The translations under genes and the position numbers were made by a program. From Strigops habroptila (taxonomy: Eukaryota; Chordata; Aves; Psittaciformes; Psittacidae), in assembly GCF_004027225.2 (NCBI RefSeq), contig NC_044288.2, positions 6,809,719 through 6,873,718 of the forward strand: a stretch of 64,000 bases of DNA, written 5' to 3'. Position 1 is the stretch's first letter. The number at the start of each line of letters is the position of its first letter. Shown one piece after another: positions 1 to 25,800 of this stretch. The notes beneath the pieces are model-generated. The model was not told the origin of the DNA. It saw only the letters and a list, made by a program, of their open reading frames with translations, and ran no database searches.

Positions 1-442
1 ACGAATGCAGACAAGTGCTCAACAAGGCTATTTCTTCACCTCTCCTAATAATGATTTGTTGTTATTTGGGGCAGGGATTGGATGTTTTCCAGCTGTTTCA
101 TTTCCACAGATACTTGGGTTTCAATCCCTCTTGTCTCTAACGGCATTCAAGCTGCTGTTTATGGGATGAATATTTATAAGGTCTCTGATGAAGAGGCAGA
201 TTCAGAGCTCATTTGCCACTCGTTGGAAACAACCAGACTCTGGCCTGTAATTAATATGCAGCCGCCTTAATTCCCTGATTGAATTCCAACTTGCAAATAC
301 AATGTTTGCAATTGCCTTCCAATTTTTTTTAAGACAAGCCCCTTAAAGTTGGCTGATTGCATGTTAAGTGCAAGGCAGAGGTTTGCAAAGGGCACAGAGA
401 AGGTAGTTTAAGTGGGGAATGAGTGCAGGACACTTACCATAG
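1..442. other. Left flank, no gene recognised
   Basis: Moderately AT-rich DNA downstream of the COL9A2 3' end. I see no convincing exon, long frame or known repeat before the CR1 copy that starts near 443. In human the neighbour on this side is ZMPSTE24, but nothing here resembles it. Confidence 0.5.
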
Positions 443-735
443 GATCATCATAGAATACTTAGGGTTGGAAAGGACCTTAAGCTCATTCAGTTCCAACTCC
501 CCTCCCATGGGCAGGGACACCACACACTAAACCTTGTCACTCAAGACTCTGTCCAACCTGGCTTTGAACACTGCCAGGGATAGAGCATTCACAGTATCCT
601 TGGGCAACCTGTTCCAGGGTCTCACCACCCTCACAGTAAAGAACTTCTTCCTTATATCTAGCCTAAACTTCCCCTGTTTAAGTTTAAACCCATTCCCCCT
701 TGTCATGTCGCTACAGTCCCTAATGAAGAGTCTGG
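443..735 (-). mobile_element. CR1 LINE fragment (3' end)
   Basis: The stretch starts on the plus strand with the reverse complement of the CR1 3' terminus (a CATAGAAT-type start, then GGTTGGAAAGGACCTTAAG). On the minus strand the frame at about 540-715 reads TRGNGFKLKQGKFRLDIRKK and then WNRLP, the C-terminal tail of CR1 ORF2. It is a 5'-truncated copy, diverged enough to be old, lying outside the COL9A2 transcript. Confidence 0.9.
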
Positions 736-1516
736 GGACATGGGGAAAGCTGAGGATCCATATGGAAAAATGCTCTGATACACAGTGTATGGGGAGGGAG
801 CAGTACATGGGGCTTGGGTCTGGTCCCTGCCAGGGTCAGCCCCCCTCCTGCTAAAGCAGCCTGAGCCCTGATTTGGCCGTGGTTTGCCATGTCCCTGGTG
901 GTGGTGGTGATGCTCAGTGCCACAGGAGGGATCCACCAGCCGCTCCCACCAGGAGCTGTTCCGCTGCCAAGCCCAACATGCTTTGCTAATAAACCAGAAT
1001 TGATTTCTATTTATGTTACAAAGCGAGGCCCCGTTGCTCCCACTGCACAGCTTTAATCCTTGCTGCTGTCGATGGCAGTAATGAGAGAGACACCTGCGGA
1101 TCGTCCTGGAGCCACAGGCGTCCTTTTTAACTATTAAGAGATCAATACCTGCTGCAATGCTACTAATAGCTTTCTGGCTACTTGATTGCCAGGGGAATCA
1201 GGTTCACTTGGCCTCAGTTGAAGGTACCCAATGCATCGCTGGCAAATTTGCTCTGTTTCCAACGTGGGGGGGACTCTGGGGTGGCAAATCCCTTTTGCAC
1301 TGCTGCAAGAGGGTGAAAAAAGGAGGAGCTTTTGCTTTCTGAGAGGCTAAAATTGTCCCCAGGGATGGGAATGAGCAACTGAGACACCCAATAAGGGGCT
1401 TGAAACAGCAGGAAAACTAACTTCAGCCCTCAAATAATAACCCCCCACAAGTGTAGCCTTGGTTTGTTTCAAAGAACTCAACACGTCATTTCAGTTCATT
1501 AACAATCCATCTCAGT
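736..1516. other. Intergenic stretch beyond the COL9A2 3' end
   Basis: No exon or repeat recognised. It separates the left CR1 copy from the most distal COL9A2 poly(A) candidate. Small open frames here have no family resemblance. Confidence 0.4.
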
Positions 1517-2078
1517 TTTATTGTCCAGTTGTAAAAAGTTGGTGGTTTTCTCTTCATAGTTACAAAATAATCTTATTTTACAAAGATGTACAGCTCTGCG
1601 AGTGCCCTGCAGGGACAAGGCTGGTTCTGGTGAGTCTCTTAAATAATCAAACCACAATGTTTAGTTTAAAAAAGAAAAAAGGGGGGGGGGGAGGGGGTTG
1701 GCAAGGAGCAGGCAATGAGCCAATGCAGCACCAAGCAGAACATAACAGTGAGAGGGGTTGTAGAAAAGCCAATTTATTTTCCTGGGAAGGGGAACAGGAA
1801 GAGGAGGATGGGCAGAGGGGGCAGGTAGCGAACCCCAGTGATGAGGACAGGATTTGGGGTGACCTCTCGTTATTCCTCCCTGTCCCCCAGGCCGTGGGGA
1901 GGGGGGTGATACCTACACCAGATAAATTCCCAAGGCTGCGGTTCCCCCCCGGCACTGCCCCGATCCCAGCGCTCCCGCAGCCAGAGTCCGTCCCTATGGA
2001 TGTGCAGTGTTCCGGTCTCCCTGCTGCCAGCCCCGGCGCGGGTTTGCTGCCCGGGTCCGTCGCGGCGCTGGTGCCTCC
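1517..2078 (-). promoter_or_regulatory. COL9A2: COL9A2 3' UTR with poly(A) signal candidates
   Basis: Downstream of the COL9A2 stop (2079-2081) on the minus strand there are two AATAAA hexamers, seen on plus as TTTATT at 1773-1778 and 1517-1522. Either would give a 3' UTR of about 300-560 bases. An A/G homopolymer tract (1667-1698) lies between them. The signals are directly visible; which one is used is inference. Confidence 0.55.
1667..1698. repeat. Poly-purine tract (A-run then G-run)
   Basis: An interrupted A stretch runs straight into about ten G and then a G-rich stretch. Simple-sequence DNA inside the COL9A2 3' region. Confidence 0.8.
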
Positions 2079-14890
<12,812 letters not shown>

Positions 14891-15100
14891 GGCTGGGCCG
14901 CGTCTGGCTGCGCTCAGGTACGGCACCAGCCCCGACTGCGCAGCGGACACCGGGAGGAGGAGCAGGAGGAGCAGGAGGGGGCTCATGAATATGGAGCAGT
15001 GGGATGAGGGCAGGCGGCAGCCCCGGCCCCCCGCCCCTGCTCAGGTGAGCCTGCGGCTGGGCTGGGCTGGACCGTGCTGGAGGATTTGACACGATAGCAT
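14891..15100 (-). promoter_or_regulatory. COL9A2: COL9A2 5' UTR and proximal promoter (inferred)
   Basis: GC-rich sequence upstream of the chosen start, including G/C-box-like CCCCGCCC stretches and, on the minus strand, a Leu-codon-rich in-frame leader at 14891-14986. No clear TATA box is visible. The transcription start cannot be placed from sequence alone. Confidence 0.4.
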
Positions 15101-15102
15101 CG

Positions 15103-15195
15103 TTGAATCATGGAATGGTTTGTGTTGGAAAGGACCTTAAGATCATCCAGTTCCAACCCCCTGCCGTGGGCAGCAACACCTCACACTGGTAGATG
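15103..15195 (-). mobile_element. CR1 LINE 3' tail between COL9A2 and SMAP2
   Basis: Starts with GAATCATGGAATGG and continues TTGGAAAGGACCTTAAGATC then TTCCAACCCCCTGCC, the reverse complement of the CR1 3' end. About 90 bases, lying 200 bases upstream of the COL9A2 start codon. Confidence 0.9.
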
Positions 15196-16400
15196 TGAGG
15201 ATTGGAGGTGCAGGGTTCAGCACGATTTGGCACAATGGCAGTGCGGGGTTTGACGCGAGTGGCACAAAGGGGCTTAAATGCAGACCAAGGGGGTGGGAGA
15301 TGAGGGGGACGAGCTGAGGAGCTGCTGGTGGAGCTGCATGGTGAGACCCCAGCCAGGATGGCGGCGTGGGCACCGCCAGCATCGTGCTGCCCAGGGCTGG
15401 GACCCTGGTTGCCCCCCACTGCCTGTGGTGGGGTTGGCACTGGGCGGGGAGGGGGGGCTGTGCTGGGGGGGTCACTGGCTGCTCCCCACAGGCAGGGCAT
15501 GAGGCTGTGAACATGAGGGGACAGATGCCCCACTCATCACCCCCACATACCCAGCTCCCTACAGCCAACCCCCAAATTCACACACACACACCCCCCCCCC
15601 CAGCTCCCCGGGAATGTGGGAATGATTCATCTCAGTGATTCCTTCCTCCTCCTCCTCATGGAGGGCTCGAAGGCTCCACGATGAGCCACTGAAGACTGAT
15701 TCATTGGTACTGGGGGGGCTCAGTGGTCCTCCAGCAGCGGGCAGGCTGCTGCCTGCACCCCCGTGCAGATCAGGGGCAGCAAAATGGGGGTCCACACCGC
15801 CTGCATGGGCACGGGGCCATCCCCACATATGGACCAGCCAGAACTGGTGATGCAGCACTCGGGGCTAGGACCTCCTCTCCAGCTGTGTCTCCCTGTGTCC
15901 CAGCCTGGCACTGGGAAGGCCGACAGGATCCTGCCCTCCCAAAGCTCCTCCTGGAAGCACTTCCACCAAAACCTGGTGTTTTGGGACAAAAATCCTCTCC
16001 TTGCCAGGCTGAGAGCACTTTGTTTTCAGAGCATCTAAATTTGGCTCCTCACCATTCCCAGAGCTGTTGGGATATTTCTGCTTGTGCCTGAGGCTGATGC
16101 ATCCCAGCACTGCCACCCAGCTCAGAGCCTTTCTGGGACACGAGTGTCACTTTTGGAGGAATTATGCAATTTCGAGTGTCTCTCAGGTTACTACACAGTG
16201 ACATATTGCTTGTCTCCCTTTTTATGCCATTGCTCATCTGGTTGCAGCTTCTCCTGTATTGCCCTTTGTCACGTTCTCCCCTAAGCACCTCGGCACGGGA
16301 GTACCGGGGTTCCGTTCGTCATCTCCATCTCGTCCAAAAGACTCAAGACTTTTTCTCTCCCATTAATTTTACTGTGGGATCCAAAACAACGTTTGCCTTT
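15196..16400. other. COL9A2-SMAP2 intergenic stretch
   Basis: No gene recognised. It holds a CA-then-C simple tract at 15573-15602 and unremarkable single-copy DNA grading from GC-rich to mixed composition before the SMAP2 CpG island. Confidence 0.5.
15573..15602. repeat. (CA)n followed by (C)n tract
   Basis: About five CA units merge into a run of about a dozen C, interrupted only slightly. Confidence 0.85.
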
Positions 16401-16539
16401 GACCTCCTCCTCCTGCTGCCCCCTCCAGGGAGCTGCCAGCCCCCCGCATCCCACAGGCCCCCCCCCCATCCCCGGCCCCCCTGCACCCCTCAACCCCCGA
16501 TCCCACCCAGCCCCCCCCACCGCAGCCCCACGCCCCCAG

Positions 16540-16842
16540 CTCATCCCGTCACGTGACCCTTCCCATTCATAACTCGTCGTCCTCTGTGTCCCCCCGCTGC
16601 CGTCCCCCGCCCCGCCTCCACCGATTGGTTCCCGCGGGCGTTGCCTCCTCGCCTCAGCCAATCAACGACGAGAGGGAGAAGCGGGCGATAGGGGGGTAAG
16701 GCGTTAAAGCGCCCGCGCTGCCCACCCATTGGCTCCTCCCTTCCCTCGCCCCGCCCCTGCCGCCGCTCGGCCGGAAGCAGGAAGCGGTGGGTGCCCGGGA
16801 CGGCGGCGCCGTGACCCGCGGGCGGGCAGCGCCGGCCGCGCC
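16540..16842 (+). promoter_or_regulatory. SMAP2: SMAP2 CpG-island promoter
   Basis: CpG-dense DNA directly upstream of the SMAP2 ATG. Visible elements: perfect E-box palindrome GTCACGTGAC at 16548-16557 (USF/TFEB-type), CCAAT boxes at 16624-16628 (inverted), 16658-16662 (AGCCAATCAA) and 16728-16732 (inverted), and an ETS-like CCGGAAGCAGGAAGC near 16771. TATA-less. The island continues through exon 1 to about 17300. Start sites are inferred to lie around 16700-16800. Confidence 0.7.
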
Positions 16843-19800
16843 ATGACGGGCAAGACCGTGCGCGACGTGGACCGGTACCAGGCGGTGCTGGCCGGGCTGC
16901 TGGCGGAGGAGGAGAACAAGTTCTGCGCCGACTGCCAGGCCAAAGGTACCGGCGGCCTCCTCGCGGGCCCGGGGGGCGGCGGGGCCTGCTGGGGCTGGTG
17001 TGCCCGCGCCGGCGCGGTGTGTGCCCCCCCATCACCGGCGCGGCGCGGCGCTGCCCGCCCGCCTTTCGGGGCCCGCCGGTGCCCCCCTCCCGGGGGCCGC
17101 TGCAGGGACGCGGCTTCCGGGAGGACGGGCCCGATTGGGCCGGGGAGGGGGTGATGGCTCCGCGCTCCGGCCCCGCCGTGAGCGGGCAGGGAAGGGGCCG
17201 GCTGCGGGCAGGGGCTGCCTGTGGCCGCTGCAGCGGGGCCGGGCGGTTCGGGGCTGGCGGGAGGGAGGGTGGGTGGTTTCCGCCGGGGTCGAGCAGCGCC
17301 CGGTGCGTGCTACAGTCCCCGGCAGAGGAGCAGGTCCGGGTTCAGCCCAGTGGAATTGCCGGTGGATGCAGCAGCTCTGTTGGAGCAGCCTGTGCTGCCG
17401 GCAGAGGAACGGCTCCGCTTTGCCCGTCGTTCTGGGAGGGAGCTGAGCAGAAAACGGCCCGAGAGCTGCTTATGGGAGCTCCCCGGCTGCACCCGGGCTG
17501 GATCCCGAGGGTCCGTGTGGAAGCACCTCGTCCTGGGTGGGAGCTGCTCTTCTGGAGGGGTCTCGTTCTCAGAGGAACCCGGGAAGCCGCGTTGCATAAT
17601 TCTGGAGGGCATTCCAGCTGAGGAGTCACGTCCTGTGGAGCAGCTCTCGTGTGAGCAGCAGCTCGTGTTTGGGGGATCCGGCAGGAGCTGGGTTTGAAGG
17701 TGCGGTGTGGAAGGCAAAGGAAGGAGTCGTAGCCCTGGAACCATGTACCAGTGAAGGAATTCCATATTTTTGCCCTGTGCTTCCTTTTCCATTGCTTTCA
17801 AGGCATGCTGTGATCCAATCCTTACCTTTCCTAGAGGGGAGTCAGGTGCAAATGTTTGAATTCCACAAGGCAAAACAAATGAATTAAACAACTTACTTAT
17901 TCCAGATACCCTTCTGTGGTTTGCTACTGTGAAATGCTTTGCTTTCCTGTAGCAAGAGTTAAGGTTCTGCCGATGCCTAGCTAAAATCCTGTTTTAATGA
18001 GCTTTATAATCATTTGGAGATCTGAACTTGAGGCTTGTTTCATGAGAGCTGCAATAAATGAAGTAAGAGCAGGGTCTTTCTGTGTCCATGTGGGAGACTG
18101 TCACCTCAGTGTGACCTCTAAAAACTGGAGAGAGCACTGCTGAGCAACAGTAAAATGGTGTTAGTAGGATTTGCTCACAGCCCTGCTCTAGGAGCCCTCG
18201 AACACAGGAACCTCATCCTAACAACCTGCCTTACTTTGAGATGTGCCTCACAACTGGCTTTGGTTGACCATGTAGGTTGAAGGTGGTGCTGTTGGCAGAG
18301 AGCACAATGTTCCTCTCACTTGCAAATCCCTTATCTCTTGGCACCTAACACTAGTGCCAAGGGCAAAAATAGCTGCTTATCTTGTCTTCTGAGGCATGAG
18401 ACACTAGTGTACACAATAGGGAAACAAATTCTCATTGCAGTTCCAGGTTGTTTGTTTTGATGTGATCACGTAGCTTCTCCTGTTCATAGGACACCCTGGA
18501 AGTGCAGTATCCCAGTTAATTATGCATTAAAGTCAAAGTGTGCAGTTCAGCATTGCCACCAAAGCTGGAAGCAAGGACATAGGCTGCATCAGTCAGGAAG
18601 AGTGGGCTTCTGTTGTACTGAGGTACCTGGCAAAACAATTATCCGCTATACTAGTGAGATTCCTGGAGATGGGAAATCTTCTCGAGGGCAGGAGATGGAG
18701 TTTGTGGCCACAGGAGGAGTAGATGCAGTCAGCTCTCAGCCAGGCATCTCACTGGTAGTTGGTACCAGTCAAAGCATCAAACTGGGCTGCGCTTTGGTTC
18801 CTGTGGCTGAACGTGGTGTTCTCCCAGCAAGGCACTGGAGCTGGGTTGCAGCAATGATGGCAAGAAAGGCCTGATGTTCTTACTGCTGCTCAAAGTAACC
18901 ACAAGGTTCTGCTTTTCACACGGAGATGAGCTCCGGGTGTACTCGTGCAGAGCAAAGAGCACATTTTATTTGATGTATGGCTTTTTGATAACTAAAACTC
19001 TCTGCAAGTGTGTGCAAATGAGAGGCCACGTGGTAGCTGCTAGCTCCAGATGGCTCCCATCAGCAATTCCAGGCCTACCTGGAAGGATGGCTGCTCTTCT
19101 CTACAGCTGCCTGCTGCTCTGCTTGGGCTATGCTGGTTGAGGCACACAAAGGATGCTATTTGAAGGCAGAAAAAGAACCTTGCAGCTCATACAGCACCTA
19201 TCAGGACACTGACAATAAAACACTGGCTTTCGACCATCTGTTTTTCTGCTGAAGTTACTGAATTTTGAAGTGGTTTCCTGCTTGATGTGAGCATTTCAAA
19301 GCTAGCATGACACATAGGCAGAGACTGTTCAGATGCCACCCACTCTTCCATTATGCCTGTTCCCAATGACCTAACTACTTGCTGAGTTTCATTGCTGTCT
19401 TTTTTCCCACTTCCATATACAGAACTAAACAAGATTACAGTACCTGTGAGCATGAGCTGCAGGGCTGCTATGGACCCACTTGACTTCATGCTCTAGAGAC
19501 ATTCTCTGTGTTAGGGTAGAAGTGATGTTTCTCAGGAGCATCAGCTCTCTTGGCTACTGGTTGGGCCCTGCACTCTGGGATGAGTATAGGAAACATGCTC
19601 TTGCTGGTAAACAGCTGGTATCATCCATCTCTTCTGCCCTCATCAAAGTGATCGCTTAGAGGGAAGGTCTTCTCTGTTCTTGTTACTACTTGCTTTCCAT
19701 CAAGCAGTAAGTACAAGTGATTCTTCGTCCAATTCGTATCTTTAAGAGAACTGCAGAAGCATGAGCCTGATGGCTTCCCTTTGGCTTCCCTGGACAGATG

Positions 19801-22800
19801 TTAATGTCCTGGATCTGAGTTGTTGGAGTTGGGAAGAAGGATAAGATGACTGGGAAAGCAAGCTCAGGGTGGGGTTTTTTTGCCTCTGCAACAGTAAAAC
19901 TGCAGTGGTCAGAGGCTCTTGTTGTGGAGGAAGTTGGGCGAGATCTCTTGCCTGCTTCTTCCTCTTTGCATTGGAAACTTTGGGTCCAAAGTAACTGTGG
20001 GTAAACTGGGTGATCTGATCAAAGCGGGTGGCAGGTAGTGAGCAGTACATCCTGTGCTGAAGCAGAGCATGGCTCTACTGCTTTCTGGCAGTGCAGCTTA
20101 GATCTATGCAATGGGAGGGCTTCGTTACTTGATCAAAACAGGACTTGGAAGCCTTTTAGGACATAATCCAGCCATGTTAGGCACAAATAGAACAGCAGAT
20201 TTCCTCATCTGGGTGGTTTTCATAGGCAGCTCTCAGTGCTGTCACCATACGAATGGTACTCATCCAGAGCAATGATCTTGTGTGGAGCCCTGGCAGCACT
20301 GCCCAGCATGCCTGAGGTGCTGCAGAGTGTCTTCACTAGAAGCTGGAGTGAAGGATAATTATAATCCTCTTTTTGAAGGCCTTTGTATTAATAGCTTGGA
20401 CAAAACACCTTAAAAGAAGCTGTTGAGTGAGAGTGGGATTTCCTCTACCTGTGCATTCCTCGTGGCAAAGAGCCTTCTGAGGGCAGTTGTGGTGGTGTGA
20501 TTTCATGTATGTGAGAGATGGTGCGACTGTCAAGCAGTCTGACTATTGAGTATCTGTCAGAAGATGCACTGCTGAACATCAGAATGAGTCTGGAGGCTGA
20601 AATTGCAATGTGGATGTGGAGGGATGTGGTATAATCTATGCAAGCTGGACTTGACCAAGTGTTCAGATGTCTTCCAGTAAATGGGAAATGTCTTCTGTTG
20701 AGTATCACTTAGATTAACTGGATTCTTCTCTGCATTTCTGCCTCTGGAGCTTGGGCTGAACGTGTGTAATGTACAGCTAATTCTGTTTGATTCTCTCCTT
20801 CTCCCAAACTCTTCCCCTCTACTCTTCCAGTCCTATCTATCCAACAGGCTCCTTGGATCCAGTTGTGTTGGCGTCGGAATGGCAGGTTCCTGCACAGGCA
20901 GCACCAGTGAGGACTGCTGTATCTGTCCACAGTTAAGGTTGCCCTGTGCTCCTCCTGGTTTGTCTGACTCTTCCCTTTGTCCTTGTGTCTTGTGAGAACT
21001 GTGGGTTCTGTGCCCAAAATCAACCCCTTCTTCTAACTTCAGTGGTTAGATGGGAAACCATTTGCCAAATGCAAACTCAGGTCTAAGTTCTTCAACTGGT
21101 CTTTTCTGAAAGAGGGGTAGAACTTTGAAACTGCCTGTGCAGAGGTGGTTGAATATTGGATGGGAAGCAGGAAGAGCAGGATAAAAAGCTTGGGGCTAGA
21201 GTAGGTGCAGTGAAGACTTCCCATGGAATGGGGGAGGTAGCTTATCCCAGTTGATTTGGTCCAGCCAAACTAATATTAATATAAACCACGCTGCTAATCA
21301 CCAAAAGCCAGTTGTGCCCCAACTCCTCCATCAGGCGACTCTTGAATCGCAGCTGAAATTTCTTCTCAGCACAAGCAATTTGAACAGTAACTTTTTAAAT
21401 AGCTGCCTGAAACAACTGCCTGTGATGAAGAAATGATCATTATGGGAAAACTGAGCAGTGGGGAGTGATCCATGCTGTTTGCCTGCAGTGGGCTTCAAAA
21501 GCCACAGCAGTAGGACTAAAGCTTCTCAGCTTGCCTTAGAAAATCTTGTGTTAGGAGGAAGCTCAGTCTTATGTACTGGAAGCTTGCCAGGGGAGATGCA
21601 TATGTGCTGTATACTCATTTTAATTCTCAGCTGCAGGCACAATATTCTGCAGTTATCTTAACGGGTGATAACATTTTCTCTTCTGGTTTTGAACTGGTCC
21701 CCTCTTCTAAAGCCAGGTCTGAAGGGAATTGTCTTGTGCGTAAAGCAGGATTAATTTTGAGTGTAAATATTCAGAAATTAACTTTGTGAGACTGGTTTTA
21801 TCTCTTGGAGATCTTCATCTGAGGAGTCTGAGTGGTGTTACCATGGTGTAAGACTGGCTGGGAGGGGACACACTGTCTAGCTGTGAGCCTGACCCTACAT
21901 ACACCTGCCTGAAGTAAGTTGTAACTTCCCATTCAAGCCACAAAGTGAGGAGAAAAGCATCAACCTTTCCAGTGGGCACTCATTCTGGAATTGGTTTGTA
22001 CTTAGGAGAGTTGTAGGAAGGTACACTTTAAGAGAAGATACACAGAGCTCTGAGTCACATACATGGATGCATGGCTCTATATCTGCCAGAAATAGGTAAC
22101 AAAGATGATCCTCCAAGCAGAGGGCATCTTGGCGAACAGCGTCACCTTTTCTAGTGTTGATCTTCTGTACCAGCTAGATCAACCCACCTGTGAGATGCAG
22201 AGCCTGTGGTGAGTGGCTCTATAGCAGAGGGTGTAAATTACTTTAGTAAAAGTTTGTTCCTATAGTAACTGCCAGAGGAATTGCATAAGGTACCAAACAT
22301 GCTCCAGAGCTTGTGTGCAGCCTCTTCAGAAAGTGCCTCTGCTGCAGTCTAAAGGTAGTTCATCTTTCAAGATGCAAGTAGGTTATCAAAACCAGTTAGA
22401 GAATCAAGAATAGCTTTGGTCTCCTTCAGGTTGAGCCAGAACAGTGATTACTTCATGTGTTCCGGGGAATCTAGGACAAAGTTTTGGCTTTTAAGAGAAG
22501 CTGTCTTAGAGCAAAGCTTCCTCTAAGTGCAGAGCTGGATTTACCTGTGCTCTCATCAGAGCCTTGTTAAACTGCTTACCTCTATTTCAGGCAAAACATG
22601 CCATTCCTTACTGGCCAGGTTATGCCCTTTCCTTATCAATATCAAGTCTTTTTTAGTAACTGTGATATAAAAAATAGTTCATGTCTAGCTCTAGATATTG
22701 AAGAGATTCTCAATCAAGCAAAAAGCAGCCCAGGAGCTGAAACTCCTTCCTCTGTTAAGAGCTATTTTAAGGACTTAGTGACTTCTGTGTATCTCCACAA

Positions 22801-25800
22801 CTCAAATGAGATTGGAAGGTGGGGTCTGAATATTTTTAACAGGTGGTGAAGAATTAAAGACATCTTGTAAGGGATTTGATGGGGGAGAAATTGCAAGTTG
22901 AATTTTGAGGGTGTAAACCAGTAGTGACAGTGTGAGCTTCTACCCTGCTGCTCTGCTTATGTGTGCATTTGGGCACAGGGGTGGTGTTTATTGTATGAAG
23001 TTTTTGTTTTCATGGAAATTCAGGCCTCCTTGAAATCTGCTGCCTTTACCTGAGCGACTTCTAGGGCTGACTAATGTGTAGTTTTGGTCCTAGTGACCAC
23101 AGGAAATATGTTGCTCATGGAACTTGCCTGATTTTATTATCTTTAGGCTGTGCTGCCATTAGTACTGTTAATGTTAACCAGTCCTCTTGCATGGATCCTT
23201 ATTATAGCATCTGCCTGGAATTGTCACATTCACAGTTGATTTAGTGAAGTAATGAATCTCACTTTCTTAAGCAGCAGGAAGGACCCATCCTGCTGTTCGC
23301 AGCATCTATTTGAATCCCCTCCACCTGTGTTTGAATTATCACAGCACTTCAAAGAACAAGATGTCAGCCCATGATACGTGCATTGAAGGCTGCTTCTGTG
23401 AGCTTAACCGCTGCTCAGAGTTAGATCAAATGCTGCTCTGTAGCTGCCTTCAAGGCCACTGCGCTCTCACACGTGTTTCTGGTGAACTGCAGAAGATTCA
23501 AAGCCCGTTCCTGAGAGAAAGTGGAGCCAGCACCAGTCAGCTTGGTCCCGCTTGGTCAGCAAGGTACCTGTAGTGAACATTATGGTTTGTAGGAGAGAGT
23601 ATGCTGGTTGGTGCTAATACAGCCAAGAAGACTTCTAAGGCAAAGCTCCAAGCTGTTGTTGGAAGCAATATTTTCAACCCCCATAGATGCCTCTGGCTCT
23701 TCCTTTTTCCTGCAAGGAGTGGTTAAAGCCTATAATTACTGCAGTGATCTTTTTCTGGGGACGAAGGGAACCAGAAGCAAACCCAAGACAAAGAAAACCC
23801 CCTCAAACCAGCCTTTTCCTCTTTCAAAAGATGGCATCAAGTTGAATTTTTGAACCACTAAGCTACTTAACTAGGTATATACCCTTATCAAGCTCCCTTC
23901 CTACAGAGCATTTTGGCTTTAGCATCGCTGTTTCACTGGGTTCCAATGGCTTCCTGAAAGGTACATGGATAGCTTAGTCTGGTGCTAAATCTGGGGTACA
24001 GCAGGTAGCGGTGCTTCAGAGATCTCAGATGGGTCCATGAGCCCTGCATTGGGGTGCATGCTCAGGCCAGTAACTAACTAGCCTGTGTTAATAACTGAAT
24101 TACTATTTAATAACTAAATAGCATAATCTGGAGCTCTTGAAGTTGAGTTTCTGTGCTTTTCACTCACTAGCAGAGCTTACCTTGTTTCCCCAAACTCATC
24201 TGGACATTTGACTGTAGAACAGACATCTACAGTGAAGAGCAGAGGAAGCTGTTTTGTAAGACTGCCTTTGTCATAGCTTTTCTATGAGCAGAATGAAGTT
24301 ACTGAAGAATTTCAGTAAGTCATTAAGCAATCTCATTCCAGAATAAGGAAACCACAAGTCAAAGGCAGCTCTTGGATACTCGGCTATTTCCTCATTTGGC
24401 TCTGAAAAAAGTAGAGCTTTTCAACTTTGACTCGCTGAGGATGTGACTGTCATCTCGTGGGGATTATCCAGCTCCAAGGAGAGTTTCCCACATCCACTTC
24501 CCCTGCAAGTGCTGAGGGGGGCTGGTTGTACGAAGCCCTGCTCCAACACATGTAGCAGTGTTAGCTGGGCTCAATGGGCTGAGCAGGAGCATCTCCCTGT
24601 TACAGCTGGGCTTTGCTGGAGCGCTCCCAGGCAGGGAGCCTGCGAGGCAAAGGATTGTTTGCACCAGGAATATTTCATCAGGCTCTGAATAGCGATGCTT
24701 CCTCCTTCCTGCCTATGAAAGCAGCTATTTTTTCTCTGACCCCCCCCTCTTAAAAGAGCAGGGGCTTTGCAGCCAACTTCTGGTTTGTTTTTAAATGCCT
24801 TCTGGAGGGTTATTACAGAAGAAACTTGCCCGGGTAGCTTCAGCCAAAATCTACTGCGTGAATAAAGGGTGAGGAGTGAATCCCTCTGGGATTCCTTCAT
24901 TAAAACCACTTAAGGGTGTGAACTTTCAGCAAGTGACTAAGACATGATGTGAAGTGGCCTAGCCAGGCCGTGCTGAGGTTTTAAAGGGAATTTGGAGTCT
25001 TTTCATAAGGGCAGATCATTCAGGCAGTCCTTGTAGGCATTAGTGATGCCAGCTTAGATGCTAACTTAAGCTGGTATGAGCAGCTTGGTATGCGGGGTTT
25101 ATTTTGACATGCTGGGATATAAACCAGGCTGTGAAGCAGTCTCATGGAAGCACTGATGGGGCAGCTGAGTTTCTTGCACATGGCTTTCCAGCCTCTGCTG
25201 GATGGCAGTGCATCCTCACTTAGGAATACACTCAGGTATTCAGTGCAGCTTTCTCAAATGAAAGCTGAGTGAGCAGTAGATGCTTTTAAGCTCGTGATCT
25301 TCCAGCAACCACTGCCAGGCTAGGAAGATATCCCAGCGTGGTCTGATCTAACCTTACTACTGTGCCAGAACTGAGTGTAGCTGGGCTCTTAAATCTTGTT
25401 TGAATCTTACTCACAACTCATTTTCTTTAACCTCATGTTCACCTGCAGGTGGTTGGCATCTTCCACACAGGATAAGGTGATGTACAGGGGCATGAGGTGC
25501 TAAATCAGCACAGGACAAGCTATGCCCAGCTCGGGTTAGTGCCAAGTAACTTGCTTACCATGGATGTTAAAATTAGCCATAATGCTAAACCAAAAGTGAC
25601 TGCAGCAACAGGCTTCAGGGCTGATGCTGGTTGTTGTTGCAGCAAACTCCCAGTTTTGCATATGAAGGTGAGTTAAGGCCTTGAGCTCCAAAGCCATCTG
25701 GTGGCTGTAAGGACAGGATAAAATGATTCCTCAAGGGAACTATTTTTATAACATTAGCAAGAGTATTCATGCAAGGACCAATTTCTTTCATGTTTCTAGT

